In this document: positions 19,325 to 27,635 of the stretch, piece by piece
How the letters are laid out: each line of letters begins with the position of its first letter
Numbering within the stretch: the stretch's first letter is position 1
Source: Serratia plymuthica
Lineage (GTDB): Bacteria > Pseudomonadota > Gammaproteobacteria > Enterobacterales > Enterobacteriaceae
Direction: 5' to 3'
Assembly: GCF_018336935.1 (NCBI RefSeq)
Contig: NZ_CP068771.1
Coordinates: 3,782,001-3,846,000 of the forward strand
DNA: 64,000 bases
Made by a program: the position numbers and the translations under genes
Notes under the pieces: model-generated
The model's database searches: none
The model's input: the letters and a program-made list of their open reading frames with translations, nothing else
Told to the model about the DNA's origin: nothing

Positions 19325-20833
19325 TCAGGAAGCCAGAGAGAGCGTTTTCGCTTTCGTGTGTTGCGCCAGCCAGGCTTTCACCCGCGCCTGCTGTGCATCA
19401 TTCAGCCACATACCCAGCTTGGTGCGGCGCCAGATGGCGTCTTCCAGCTCGACCACCCACTCTTTCTCTACCAGATAGCGCAGTTCGGCTTCATACAGAC
19501 CGTGGCCAAACTCTTCGCCCAAATCGCCAAGGCCGTTGGCATTCGCCAGGATCAGCTCGCTGTGGCTGCCGTAGGTGCGGGCGTAGCGGCGCGCCAGGGA
19601 TTCCGGCAACCAGCCGTGCTCGCGGCGCAGTTTGGCGGCGTAGCTGTCGCGATCGCCACCGATGTCGCCGCCGGGCAGCGAACCGTTTTTGGTCCACGCC
19701 GGGCCGCAGCCAGGGTAGTAGTGCGCCAGTTTTTCCATCGCATGCTCAGCCAGCTTGCGGTAGGTGGTCAGTTTACCGCCGAACACCGACAGCAGTGGCG
19801 CTTTGCCCTGTTCGTCATGCACGTCCAGCGTGTAGTCGCGAGTCACCGCCTGTGGCGAATCAGATTCGTCATCGCACAGCGGACGCACACCGGAGTAGGT
19901 CCAGACGATGTCGTCACGGCCCAACTGCTTCTTGAAGTGGTCGTTGTACACTTTCAGCAGGTAGTCGATCTCGTTGTCGTCGATTTTCACGTCTTTCGGA
20001 TCGCCGTGGTATTCCACGTCGGTGGTGCCGATGATCGAGAATTCGTCATTCCACGGGATCACGAATACGATGCGGTGGTCTTCGTTTTGCAGAATATAGG
20101 ACTGCGGCTGGTTGTGAGCGCGCGGCACCACGATGTGGCTGCCTTTGATCAGGCGGATGCCGTACGGGGATTTCAGCTTCAGGCCGTCGTCGAAGAAGTG
20201 TTTCACCCAAGGGCCGGTGGCGTTGACCAGGCCCTTGGCGCGCCAGGTAAAGGTTTTACCGCTGTCGACGTCAACCGCTTCCACCATCCACAGGCCGTTT
20301 TCACGCCATGCGCGGGTCACTTTGGTGCGGGTGCGCACTTCGCCGCCGCGTTTTTCCACTTCCTGCGCGTTCAGCACCACCAGGCGGGCATCGTCCACCC
20401 AGCAGTCGGAATATTCGAAACCGCGCTTCAATTCGGGTTTCAGTACCGATTCTGGTCCAAAGCGCAAACTCTTGCTGCCCGGCAGGCTGGTGCGCTTACC
20501 CAGGTGATCGTACAGGAACAGGCCGATGCGGATCATCCAGGCCGGGCGCAGATGCGGCTGGTGCGGCAGGCGGAAACGCATGGGGAACGCGATGTGCGGC
20601 GCCAGCTTCAGCAGCACTTCACGCTCGGCCAGCGCTTCGCTCACTAGGCGGAATTCGTAGTGTTCCAGGTAGCGCAGGCCGCCGTGGATCAGTTTGGAAC
20701 TGGCGGAAGACGTAGCGCAGGCCAAGTCTTGCGCTTCCAGTAGCAGTACGGACAGCCCGCGCCCGGCAGCATCCGCCGCGATGCCGGCACCGTTGATGCC
20801 GCCACCGATAACGATCAAGTCTTTGGTTTCCAC
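19325..20833 (-). CDS. glpD: Aerobic glycerol-3-phosphate dehydrogenase
   Basis: 502 aa. FAD-dependent membrane-associated oxidation of glycerol-3-phosphate to dihydroxyacetone phosphate with electrons passed to quinone. N-terminal Rossmann motif VIGGGINGAGIA, then LLEAQDLACATSSASSKLIHGG-type residues of the family, C-terminal helical domain. Ribosome site GGAGGAAG. GlpR-like operators lie immediately upstream. Confidence 0.96.
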   Translation of the reverse strand: METKDLIVIGGGINGAGIAADAAGRGLSVLLLEAQDLACATSSASSKLIHGGLRYLEHYEFRLVSEALAEREVLLKLAPHIAFPMRFRLPHQPHLRPAWMIRIGLFLYDHLGKRTSLPGSKSLRFGPESVLKPELKRGFEYSDCWVDDARLVVLNAQEVEKRGGEVRTRTKVTRAWRENGLWMVEAVDVDSGKTFTWRAKGLVNATGPWVKHFFDDGLKLKSPYGIRLIKGSHIVVPRAHNQPQSYILQNEDHRIVFVIPWNDEFSIIGTTDVEYHGDPKDVKIDDNEIDYLLKVYNDHFKKQLGRDDIVWTYSGVRPLCDDESDSPQAVTRDYTLDVHDEQGKAPLLSVFGGKLTTYRKLAEHAMEKLAHYYPGCGPAWTKNGSLPGGDIGGDRDSYAAKLRREHGWLPESLARRYARTYGSHSELILANANGLGDLGEEFGHGLYEAELRYLVEKEWVVELEDAIWRRTKLGMWLNDAQQARVKAWLAQHTKAKTLSLAS

Positions 20834-20848
20834 GTCAACTTCCTCCAG

Positions 20849-20886
20849 ATGTTCGAAATAGCTCTTTCATGTTCGTTTTCGCTCAT
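20849..20886 (-). promoter_or_regulatory. GlpR-like operators upstream of glpD
   Basis: Two tandem matches to the GlpR operator: ATGTTCGTTTTCGCTCAT (20869-20886), near the full consensus, and ATGTTCGAAATAGCTCTT (20849-20866), a weaker copy. They fall 16-53 bp upstream of the glpD start. GlpR is encoded next door. Confidence 0.75.
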
Positions 20887-21099
20887 TATTGTAATCAAAA
20901 ACCAACAAACAAGCCAAGACTTAACCAAACAAAAACATTTAGGCGTGATAGAGGTAACAGTTTGGTGATAGTAGTTATACAAAGAAAAGGGATATTTCAG
21001 GCAGGCAATGCCGGGCTCAGCAGGCTGAACCCGGGTAAAAACGGCAGGGATGGCGGCGCGGCAGGCTGCGCCCCTTGGATTAGACGAGAAGGGCGGGGA

Positions 21100-21858
21100 T
21101 CAGCACAGCTCCAGCTGCACGTCGTACTGTTCGATGATTTTCATCACGCTCGGCGGCGGTAACTGGTCGGTAAACAGGTAGTCGATCAGGTTCATATTGC
21201 CGAGATTGACCATCGCATTGCGGCCGAATTTGGAATGGTCGGTCACCAGCATCACGCAGCGCGAGTTTTCGATAATTGCGCGTTTGGTGCGCACTTCATG
21301 GTAGTCGAATTCGAGCAGCGAGCCGTCCATGTCGATGCCGCTGATGCCGAGAATGCCGTAATCGAGCCGGAACTGGGAGATAAAGTCCAGCGTGGCCTCG
21401 CCCATGATGCCGCCGTCGCGGGTGCGCACTTCGCCGCCGGCCAGGATCAGGCGGAAATCTTCCTTGGCGGTCAGCAGGGTGGCGACGTTCAGGTTATTGG
21501 TCACCACGCGCAGGTTTTTATGGTTCATCAGCGCGTGAGCGACCGCTTCCGGTGTGGTGCCGATGTCGATAAACAGCGTGGCGCCGTCGGGGATCTGGCT
21601 GGCGACGCGCTGGGCGATACGCGCTTTCTCTTCCGACCACATCACTTTACGATCGTTGTAGGCGGCGTTGACCGAGCTGGAAGGCAACGCAGCACCGCCG
21701 TGGTGGCGCTGAATTTTGTTCTGATCGGCAAGGTCATTCAAATCACGGCGAATCGTTTGCGGGCTGACGTCAAAATGTTCGACCAGTTCTTCCGTACTGA
21801 CATAACCCTGCAGACGCACCAGCTCGATAATTGCGTCATGACGCTGTGTTTGCTTCAC
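21100..21858 (-). CDS. glpR: DeoR-family glycerol-3-phosphate regulon repressor GlpR
   Basis: 252 aa. N-terminal DeoR-type helix-turn-helix (VSTEELVEHFDVSPQTIRRD, residues ~20-39) and a C-terminal sugar-phosphate sensing domain (DIGTTPEAVAHAL; GGEVRTRDGG). Glycerol-3-phosphate releases it from DNA. Follows glpG on the same strand after 36 bp; the two probably share a transcript. Confidence 0.95.
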   Translation of the reverse strand: MKQTQRHDAIIELVRLQGYVSTEELVEHFDVSPQTIRRDLNDLADQNKIQRHHGGAALPSSSVNAAYNDRKVMWSEEKARIAQRVASQIPDGATLFIDIGTTPEAVAHALMNHKNLRVVTNNLNVATLLTAKEDFRLILAGGEVRTRDGGIMGEATLDFISQFRLDYGILGISGIDMDGSLLEFDYHEVRTKRAIIENSRCVMLVTDHSKFGRNAMVNLGNMNLIDYLFTDQLPPPSVMKIIEQYDVQLELC

Positions 21859-21894
21859 GATAATCCCCTAAAACGCCCGGCTTGTACCTGGCTG

Positions 21895-22731
21895 TTATTG
21901 TTCGTTGTGCGCGCGATGACGCGTGTCCCAAAATGCCATCAATAACCCTAACACTAAACCGGCCACGTGTGCCGCGTTAGCGATCGACATTCCTAAAATA
22001 TCGAAATACCCGGCCACCAACCACAGCACTGAAAATACCATCAGGCCGCGCGGCAGCATCAGGCCGCGTTCCGGCGCCCGTTCGCCGCTGAGCCAGCTGT
22101 AGCCCATCAGCGCATAGACCACGCCGGACAGGCCGCCGAACAACGCGCCGCTGAACAGCGACTGCGCCCAACCGCTGAAGAAGGCCGATACTACCGCCAG
22201 CACGAACAGCTTGCCGGTGCCGAGGCGTTTTTCCAGCGGGCCGCCGAGATACCACCACCACAGCAGGTTAAAGGTGATGTGCAGCAGCGAAAAGTGCAAA
22301 AACGCGTGGCTGACCCAGCGCCACAGCTGCGGGTATTGGCTGTTGTCCTGTGGCCAGGAGAGCCAGTACATCAGAGTATCATCGCCCATTACCTGCATCA
22401 GGATATACACTGCAATGCACAGCGCCATCACGCCCAGCGTCAGCGGCCCGGCCTTGCTGCGCAGGGTGTGCAGATAGGAGTAGCCTGGGTAGTGCAGATC
22501 GGCGCCGGTGTTGCCGGTTTCCCAACTGGCGGCCTGATAGCGGCGGTTGAGCGGATCGACCAGGAACTGCTGCAACTCGTGCTGTACCTGCTCCAGATGG
22601 CTGTCGTCAGCCAGCCAGATTTCCGCCGCCTCGCCGGTGTTGTGCACGCTGAGTTCAATGCCCTGCGTCGCCATATAGTCGACAAAGGCCTGAGCCAGGC
22701 GGGGGTTGGATACGGCGATTACTCGAACCAT
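21895..22731 (-). CDS. glpG: Rhomboid intramembrane serine protease GlpG
   Basis: 278 aa. Cytoplasmic N-terminal domain (~90 residues) then six transmembrane segments. Catalytic dyad visible: Ser202 in [13 protein letters not shown] and His255 in [11 protein letters not shown]; the [14 protein letters not shown] segment supplies the conserved His/Asn. Cleaves transmembrane substrates in the inner membrane. glpE, normally just upstream, is displaced by the 23.1-27.2 kb block. Confidence 0.96.
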   Translation of the reverse strand: MVRVIAVSNPRLAQAFVDYMATQGIELSVHNTGEAAEIWLADDSHLEQVQHELQQFLVDPLNRRYQAASWETGNTGADLHYPGYSYLHTLRSKAGPLTLGVMALCIAVYILMQVMGDDTLMYWLSWPQDNSQYPQLWRWVSHAFLHFSLLHITFNLLWWWYLGGPLEKRLGTGKLFVLAVVSAFFSGWAQSLFSGALFGGLSGVVYALMGYSWLSGERAPERGLMLPRGLMVFSVLWLVAGYFDILGMSIANAAHVAGLVLGLLMAFWDTRHRAHNEQ

Positions 22732-23135
22732 AGATATTCCGTTTCATATACCCGTCGCCTTTCAAGCCGCGGCGTTGTTGGCCGCATGTGCGCACCCCGG
22801 TCACTGCCCTGAGTGCGCTGCGGGGGATTGATACCCTTGTCGCCGCTTGAAATTCATAGGTAAAGATAAGTTGAACCGTCGGTTTGCCGCCGACGGCGTT
22901 GACGGCTGATTATACCGTTGAAATCTTGAACGCAGGCAAAGGATCTGCAAAAAACCAGTAAAAACACCCACTAACGGCCCCGTAGCGGCCAATGAATCCT
23001 GCGGTTTTCCCGCCATGGGCCGGCGAATATTGCAGCGATTTTTGTTTACTTCCGTTTAGCCCTGCAACATATGATCACAGTCACTTTTTAACCACTGGGG
23101 GTCCCTTACTCTCAAAAACAGGTGCTGAGGTGACT
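22732..23135. other. 404-bp gap between glpG and the accessory sugar cluster
   Basis: Divergent region. Contains the ERIC-like element at 22748-22863, so the glpG promoter must lie within or beyond a repeat or depend on upstream transcription. AT-rich sequence at 23040-23090 is the likely promoter area of the HTH-kinase gene. No specific operator recognised. Confidence 0.5.
22748..22863. repeat. ERIC-like element upstream of glpG
   Basis: ATACCCGTCGCCTTTCAAGC on the left, GCTTGAAATTCATAGGTA on the right and a centre with GTTGTTGGCCGCATGTGCGCACCCCGG...GGGGATTG split by the usual turn. ERIC-type landmarks with altered ends; about 116 bp. Confidence 0.6.
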
Positions 23136-24341
23136 ATGTTTCTTGAAGAACGACGCAATAACATTCTGGATTATCTGGATAAATATGAACGCGTTAGCGT
23201 GGCGTACCTGGCCACGTCTTTTGCGGTGACCAAAGAAACCATCCGCAGCGATTTAAACGTGCTGGCGCAGTTGGGCCTGGTGCAGCGCTGCCACGGTGGC
23301 GCGATCGTCATCCGCCGCAGCCTGCAGGCCAAATTGATTACCGAAACCGACGGCACGTTCGAAGTGCTGTTAAGACGCCTGGAAAGCCAGAAAAGAAAGG
23401 CACCGGAGAGAGGAAAAAACATGCGAGGCAAGGTCTGTATTCTGGGGTCATTCAATGTCGATATCGTCGCCAGGGTGGCGCGCTTTCCCAAAGGCGGCGA
23501 ATCGCTGCTGGCGCTCGGCAGTACGCTCGGCCCCGGCGGCAAGGGGGCCAATCAGGCGATGGCCGCCAGCCGGGCCGGCGCTCAGGTGCATTTCGTGTCC
23601 AAAGTCGGCAAGGATCAGTTCAGCCAGTTCGCTTTCGACCATCTCTCTGCGTCGGAAATCCACTCGTTCACCTTATACCAGTCGGAAACCGAGCCGACCG
23701 GCAACGCCATCATTTATGTTTCGCAGCAGGATGGCGAAAACATGATCGCCATTTATTCCGGCGCCAATAAAACCATCACCGACGAAGAAGTGGCTGCAAT
23801 CGCCCCGGAACTGGCCGGCGCAGAGGTTCTGCTGGTGCAGCTGGAGAATAACTTTAACGCCACGCTGAACGCCATGAAGCTGGCCAATGCGTTGGGGATC
23901 CGGGTGATCCTCAATCCTGCGCCTTACTCCGCCGACGCGCTGCAATGTCTGGAATATGTCGATGTGATCACCCCGAATGAAACCGAGGCCTCGCTGCTGT
24001 CCGGCGTGGAGGTGACGGATTTGAACAGCGCCAAAGAGGCGGCGCAGCGTATCGCCGGGCTGGGCGCCCGACGAGTCATCATCACCATGGGCGCGCGCGG
24101 AGCGATGATCCTCGAAGGTTCGCAGTTCCAGCACATTCCCGCTTTCCCGGCGTTGAGCGTCGATACCACCGGTGCGGGGGATGCGTTCAACGGCGCCTTC
24201 GCCGCGGCTATCGCCACCGGGCAAACGATTGCCCAGGCGGCAACCTATGCCGCCGCCTTCGCGTCACTGGCGGTGGAAAGAGAAGGGGCGTCCAACATGC
24301 CGCAACATCAACAGGTGCTGGCTCGTCTGAGCCAGCGCTGA
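23136..24341 (+). CDS. DeoR-type HTH fused to PfkB-family sugar kinase
   Basis: 401 aa from the ATG at 23136 (GAGGTGACT upstream); earlier in-frame codons lack homology. Residues ~1-60 form a DeoR-like winged helix (VSVAYLATSFAVTKETIRSD, then LVQRCHGGAIV). Residues ~95-401 are a ribokinase-like PfkB kinase: GSFNVDIVARV, GPGGKGANQA (substrate/nucleotide site), VQLENN, and the anion-hole motif DTTGAGDAFNGAF with catalytic Asp349. DeoR proteins normally carry a sugar-phosphate sensor domain; here a kinase takes its place, so it may be a sugar kinase that also regulates its own cluster. Substrate unknown; ribose or a keto-deoxy sugar are possible. First gene of a four-gene plus-strand cluster. 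Confidence 0.88.
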   Translation: MFLEERRNNILDYLDKYERVSVAYLATSFAVTKETIRSDLNVLAQLGLVQRCHGGAIVIRRSLQAKLITETDGTFEVLLRRLESQKRKAPERGKNMRGKVCILGSFNVDIVARVARFPKGGESLLALGSTLGPGGKGANQAMAASRAGAQVHFVSKVGKDQFSQFAFDHLSASEIHSFTLYQSETEPTGNAIIYVSQQDGENMIAIYSGANKTITDEEVAAIAPELAGAEVLLVQLENNFNATLNAMKLANALGIRVILNPAPYSADALQCLEYVDVITPNETEASLLSGVEVTDLNSAKEAAQRIAGLGARRVIITMGARGAMILEGSQFQHIPAFPALSVDTTGAGDAFNGAFAAAIATGQTIAQAATYAAAFASLAVEREGASNMPQHQQVLARLSQR

Positions 24342-24396
24342 TCCCTAACCAAACAACACTACTGCCTGCCGCGTCAGCGCGGTGTGAGGAGCAAAA

Positions 24397-25320
24397 ATGA
24401 AGAACATCGAGGGCATTGTGCCGGTCATGCTAACGCCGTTTACCGCTCGCAACGAGATTGACTATCCCGGCCTGGCGCGCCTGATCGACTGGTATTTGCA
24501 GCGCGGCGTCGATGCGTTGTTCGCCGTCTGTCAGTCCAGCGAGATGCAGTTCCTCAGCCTGGCGGAACGGGTCGAGCTGGCGCGTTTCGTGGTGCAGCGG
24601 GTAGACGGCCGGGTGCCGGTTATCGCTTCCGGCCATATCAGCGACGCGCTGGAGCAGCAAATTGAAGAGCTGCAGGCGATGGCGCAAACCGGTATCGACG
24701 CGCTGGTGCTGGTGACCAACCATCTTGACGCGCAACGCCAGGGCAGCGCGGCGTTTTTCGCCACGCTGGACAGCCTGCTGGCGGCGTTGCCGGTTAGCAT
24801 GCCGCTTGGCCTGTACGAATGCCCGGCGCCTTACCGCCGTTTGCTGAGCGATGAAGAGCTGAGCTATTGCGCCAACAGCGGCCGCTTTGTCGTGCTGAAG
24901 GACGTCAGTTGCGATCTGCCGACTGTGACGCGCCGGGTGGCATTGACCGCAGGGACGCCGCTGAACGTCATCAATGCCAACGCCGCTATCGCTTGGCCGG
25001 CGATGCAGGCCGGATCCAAAGGGTTCAGCGGGGTGTTCACCAATTTCCACCCGGAGCTGTACCACTGGTTGTATCACCACGGCGCGCAGCGGCCTGAGCT
25101 GGCGCAGGAACTGGCGACCTTCCTGTCGCTGGCGGCGGTCACGGAGACGCTGGGTTACCCGAAAAACGCCAAAATCTATCACCAGCGTTTGGGCACTTTC
25201 GACAGCGAGCTGTGCCGGGTAAATCAAGACGACGTGCTGGAGAAATTCTGGGGGCTGGGCGTGCTGTTGGATCAAATCCGCAGCGGCACCGGGTTCTACC
25301 GGCAAAAAATTGCCGGTTAA
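24397..25320 (+). CDS. DHDPS/N-acetylneuraminate lyase superfamily aldolase, substrate unknown
   Basis: 307 aa TIM barrel of the class I (Schiff-base) DapA/NanA/KDG-aldolase superfamily. Schiff-base Lys168 (GRFVVLKDVS) and catalytic Tyr140 (LGLYECP) are in place. The carboxylate-binding loop, usually GTTGE or GSTGE, reads CQSSEM (residues 45-50), so the acid group or its binding differs. It is not the biosynthetic DapA. Ribosome site GAGGAG. The cluster, with a kinase, an anomerase-like protein and a transporter, suggests retro-aldol cleavage of an acidic sugar to pyruvate plus an aldehyde; that is inference. Confidence 0.82.
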   Translation: MKNIEGIVPVMLTPFTARNEIDYPGLARLIDWYLQRGVDALFAVCQSSEMQFLSLAERVELARFVVQRVDGRVPVIASGHISDALEQQIEELQAMAQTGIDALVLVTNHLDAQRQGSAAFFATLDSLLAALPVSMPLGLYECPAPYRRLLSDEELSYCANSGRFVVLKDVSCDLPTVTRRVALTAGTPLNVINANAAIAWPAMQAGSKGFSGVFTNFHPELYHWLYHHGAQRPELAQELATFLSLAAVTETLGYPKNAKIYHQRLGTFDSELCRVNQDDVLEKFWGLGVLLDQIRSGTGFYRQKIAG

Positions 25321-25416
25321 GGCCGGGCGGGAAGATGGCGACATCCTCCCGCCATGCAACAACACCGCTGTACCTACTACACCCGCTAAAACTATCACTA
25401 CACGGGGAACACCATC

Positions 25417-25899
25417 ATGATGCTTTGCGATTTGCAGGACTGGGCGCGGGAAAAACACGCGTTTCATCCGATTATCCACCAGGCTATCGCGTTTATCGAA
25501 CGCACCGACTTTGCCGCGCTGCAACCCGGTAAAATCGACATTATTCCCGGCAAGATGTTTTGCCTGCTGCAGGAAATGAGCACCGTGCCGGCGCCGCAAA
25601 TGCGCCCTGAGTCGCACTTTGACTACGTTGACGTGCAGTATCTGTTGCAGGGGGAAGAAACCATCGGCGTGGCGCGCCGCCGGGGCGATGAACCCGTGGC
25701 GGAAGAGCGGCGCCACCACGACATCGTGTTTTACCAACGGGTGCAAAATGAAATGGCGGTCCCGCTGCTGCCCGGCACCTTTGCGGTATTTTTCCCGCAC
25801 GATCTGCATCGCCCTTGCTGCCAAACCCACGGCGAGTCCTTTATCCGCAAAGCCGTGATTAAAATTCACCTCAGTCTGTTTACGGAGCCGCAATCATGA
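25417..25899 (+). CDS. YhcH/YjgK/YiaL (DUF386) family protein, NanQ-like
   Basis: 160 aa single cupin-like beta-barrel. Family motifs: the HFDYVDVQYLLQGEE strand with a metal-ligand His near residue 68, and PGTFAVFFPHDLHRPCC near the end. E. coli NanQ (YhcH) of this family speeds anomer interconversion of N-acetylneuraminate; other members sit in sugar-acid operons (yiaL, yjgK). Here it lies between the lyase and the transporter; its stop overlaps the transporter start (ATGA at 25896). The start may be either of two adjacent ATG codons (25417 or 25420). Confidence 0.85.
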   Translation: MMLCDLQDWAREKHAFHPIIHQAIAFIERTDFAALQPGKIDIIPGKMFCLLQEMSTVPAPQMRPESHFDYVDVQYLLQGEETIGVARRRGDEPVAEERRHHDIVFYQRVQNEMAVPLLPGTFAVFFPHDLHRPCCQTHGESFIRKAVIKIHLSLFTEPQS

Positions 25900-27191
25900 A
25901 AGAGGCGACTTCTGCGTTGCATGCATCGGCCGCCGCACCGGCGGCACCGATCTCCCGTTTGCGCTGGGGCATTATCCTGATCCTGTTGATTGCCGCGGTG
26001 GTGAATTATCTCGATCGCGCCAACCTGAGCATCGCCAATACCACTATCGCCCGGGAGTTTGGCTTTTCCTCTACCGAAATGGGCCTGCTGCTGTCGGCGT
26101 TTTTGTGGCCTTACGCGCTCGCCAACCTGCCCGCCGGCTGGCTGGTGGACAAACTGGGGCCGAAGAAAATGTTTTCCTGGGCGCTGGGATTGTGGTCGAC
26201 ATTTACCGTGATGGCCGCGTTCGTCAACGGCTACTCGATGTTCTATGGCCTGCGGATGCTGCTGGGCGTATCGGAATCCCCGTTTTTCACCTCGGGGATC
26301 AAGATCACCCATCGCTGGTTCTCGGAGAAAGAGCGTGGCCTGCCTACTTCGATCATCAACACCGGTTCGCAGATTGCCAACGCCATCGCTCCGCCGATCC
26401 TCACCGTGCTGCTGCTGACGCTCGGCTGGCGCGGCATGTTTATCGCCATTGGTCTGGCGGGCATTCCGCTGATGCTGGCCTGGCTGAAGTTTTACCGTGA
26501 TCCGACGGCACGGGAAGAGGCGATGATCCACGCCGAAAAACGCGCGGCGGCAAAAGCCGTCAGCCAGGAGCAGGGCGGGAGCTGGGGTTCGCTGTTCCGC
26601 CATAAAACCACCTGGTTCATGATTTTGGGCAACTTTTCCATCATGTTCACCATCTGGGTTTACCTGACCTGGCTGCCGAGCTATCTGGAGAATTCGCTGG
26701 GCTTTAGCCTGAAGCAGACCGGTTGGATCGCGTCGATCCCGTTCTTTGCCGGCATTCTGGGGGTATTGTGCGGCGGGGCGATTTCCGATCGTTTGATCCG
26801 CCGCGGGGTGAAAGCGATCACCGCTCGCAAAATCCCGATCGTTTGCGGTGCCGCGCTGGCGGCCTGCTGCGTGGCGCCGATCGCCTTTGTCGACAGTACG
26901 CCGCTGTGCATTTTATTGCTGTCGCTGGGGTATTTCTTCTCGCAGCTGCCTTCCGGCGTGATCTGGACGCTGGCGACGGATATCGCACCGAAACAGCAGG
27001 TGGCTTCGCTGGGGGCGATCCAGAACTTTGGCGGTTTCCTCGGTGCGGCGATGGCGCCGATTGTCACCGGGGTGATCCTCGATCTGACCGGGCAGTTCAC
27101 CAACGTATTCTTGCTTGGCGCGGGTTTGCTGATGCTGGGGGCCTTGAGCTACGGTCTGTTTGTCAAACGGCCGATGGTGGCGGCGGAGTAG
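25896..27191 (+). CDS. MFS transporter of the anion:cation symporter (ACS) family
   Basis: 431 aa with 12 predicted membrane segments. Motifs: NYLDRANLSIANTTI in the first segment (the D-R-x-N-L signature of ACS hexuronate/glucarate/phthalate carriers), GWLVDKLGPKKMF in the first cytoplasmic loop, GVSESPFFTSG, and GAIQNFGGFLGAAMAPIVTG in the second half. ACS members carry organic anions with H+, in keeping with an acidic sugar substrate. Coupled to the DUF386 gene by a 4-bp overlap. Ends at a terminator shared with glpE. Confidence 0.88.
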   Translation: MKEATSALHASAAAPAAPISRLRWGIILILLIAAVVNYLDRANLSIANTTIAREFGFSSTEMGLLLSAFLWPYALANLPAGWLVDKLGPKKMFSWALGLWSTFTVMAAFVNGYSMFYGLRMLLGVSESPFFTSGIKITHRWFSEKERGLPTSIINTGSQIANAIAPPILTVLLLTLGWRGMFIAIGLAGIPLMLAWLKFYRDPTAREEAMIHAEKRAAAKAVSQEQGGSWGSLFRHKTTWFMILGNFSIMFTIWVYLTWLPSYLENSLGFSLKQTGWIASIPFFAGILGVLCGGAISDRLIRRGVKAITARKIPIVCGAALAACCVAPIAFVDSTPLCILLLSLGYFFSQLPSGVIWTLATDIAPKQQVASLGAIQNFGGFLGAAMAPIVTGVILDLTGQFTNVFLLGAGLLMLGALSYGLFVKRPMVAAE

Positions 27192-27200
27192 CAAAGGAAG

Positions 27201-27228
27201 AGGGCGCAGGATGCGCCCTGATTTTTTA
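27201..27228. terminator. Terminator between the transporter gene and glpE
   Basis: Stem AGGGCGCA (27201-27208) / TGCGCCCT (27212-27219) with a T6 run on the plus strand. It slightly overlaps the glpE stop codon, so it serves mainly the plus-strand cluster. Confidence 0.8.
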
Positions 27229-27552
27229 CGCTGAAGTTTCAACGTCCTGCGGGTACTGACGTGCCCAGGCTTCAAAGCCGCCATCAATGCTGTACACCGC
27301 ATCAAACCCCTGATTCAGCAGGTATTGTGCTGCACTGCGGCTGCTGTTGCCGTGGTAGCACATCACCATCACCGGCCGGTCAAAATCGTTGTGCTGCATG
27401 AATGCTTGCAGGCTGGCGTTGGTGAGGTGAAATGCGCCCGGCGTGTGCCCGGCTTCAAAACTCTGCGGATCGCGGATGTCGACCAGAGCGGCACTGCCTT
27501 CTTTCCAGCGCGCATAGGCCTGTTCAACGTTGATCGCTTCAAACTGTTCCAT
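27226..27552 (-). CDS. glpE: Thiosulfate sulfurtransferase GlpE (single-domain rhodanese)
   Basis: 108 aa from the ATG at 27552 ([13 protein letters not shown]); the longer open frame has no homology upstream. Rhodanese active-site loop CYHGNSSR (Cys ~65) and [12 protein letters not shown]. Transfers sulfane sulfur from thiosulfate to thiol or cyanide acceptors. In E. coli it begins glpEGR; here 4.5 kb of opposite-strand genes lie between it and glpG, so it is likely transcribed alone. Confidence 0.94.
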   Translation of the reverse strand: MEQFEAINVEQAYARWKEGSAALVDIRDPQSFEAGHTPGAFHLTNASLQAFMQHNDFDRPVMVMCYHGNSSRSAAQYLLNQGFDAVYSIDGGFEAWARQYPQDVETSA

Positions 27553-27635
27553 GACTTCAGACTGCCTTGTAATGAGAATATGCCGCCATTGTAACCAACT
27601 CTGCGGCAATTAAGACCAGAGCAATATTGTGGTTT

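Noticed and set aside
24430..25893. 487-codon minus-strand frame opposite the lyase and DUF386 genes
   Set aside because: Composition is Arg/Gln/His-rich like other shadows, and both plus-strand genes have clear homology.
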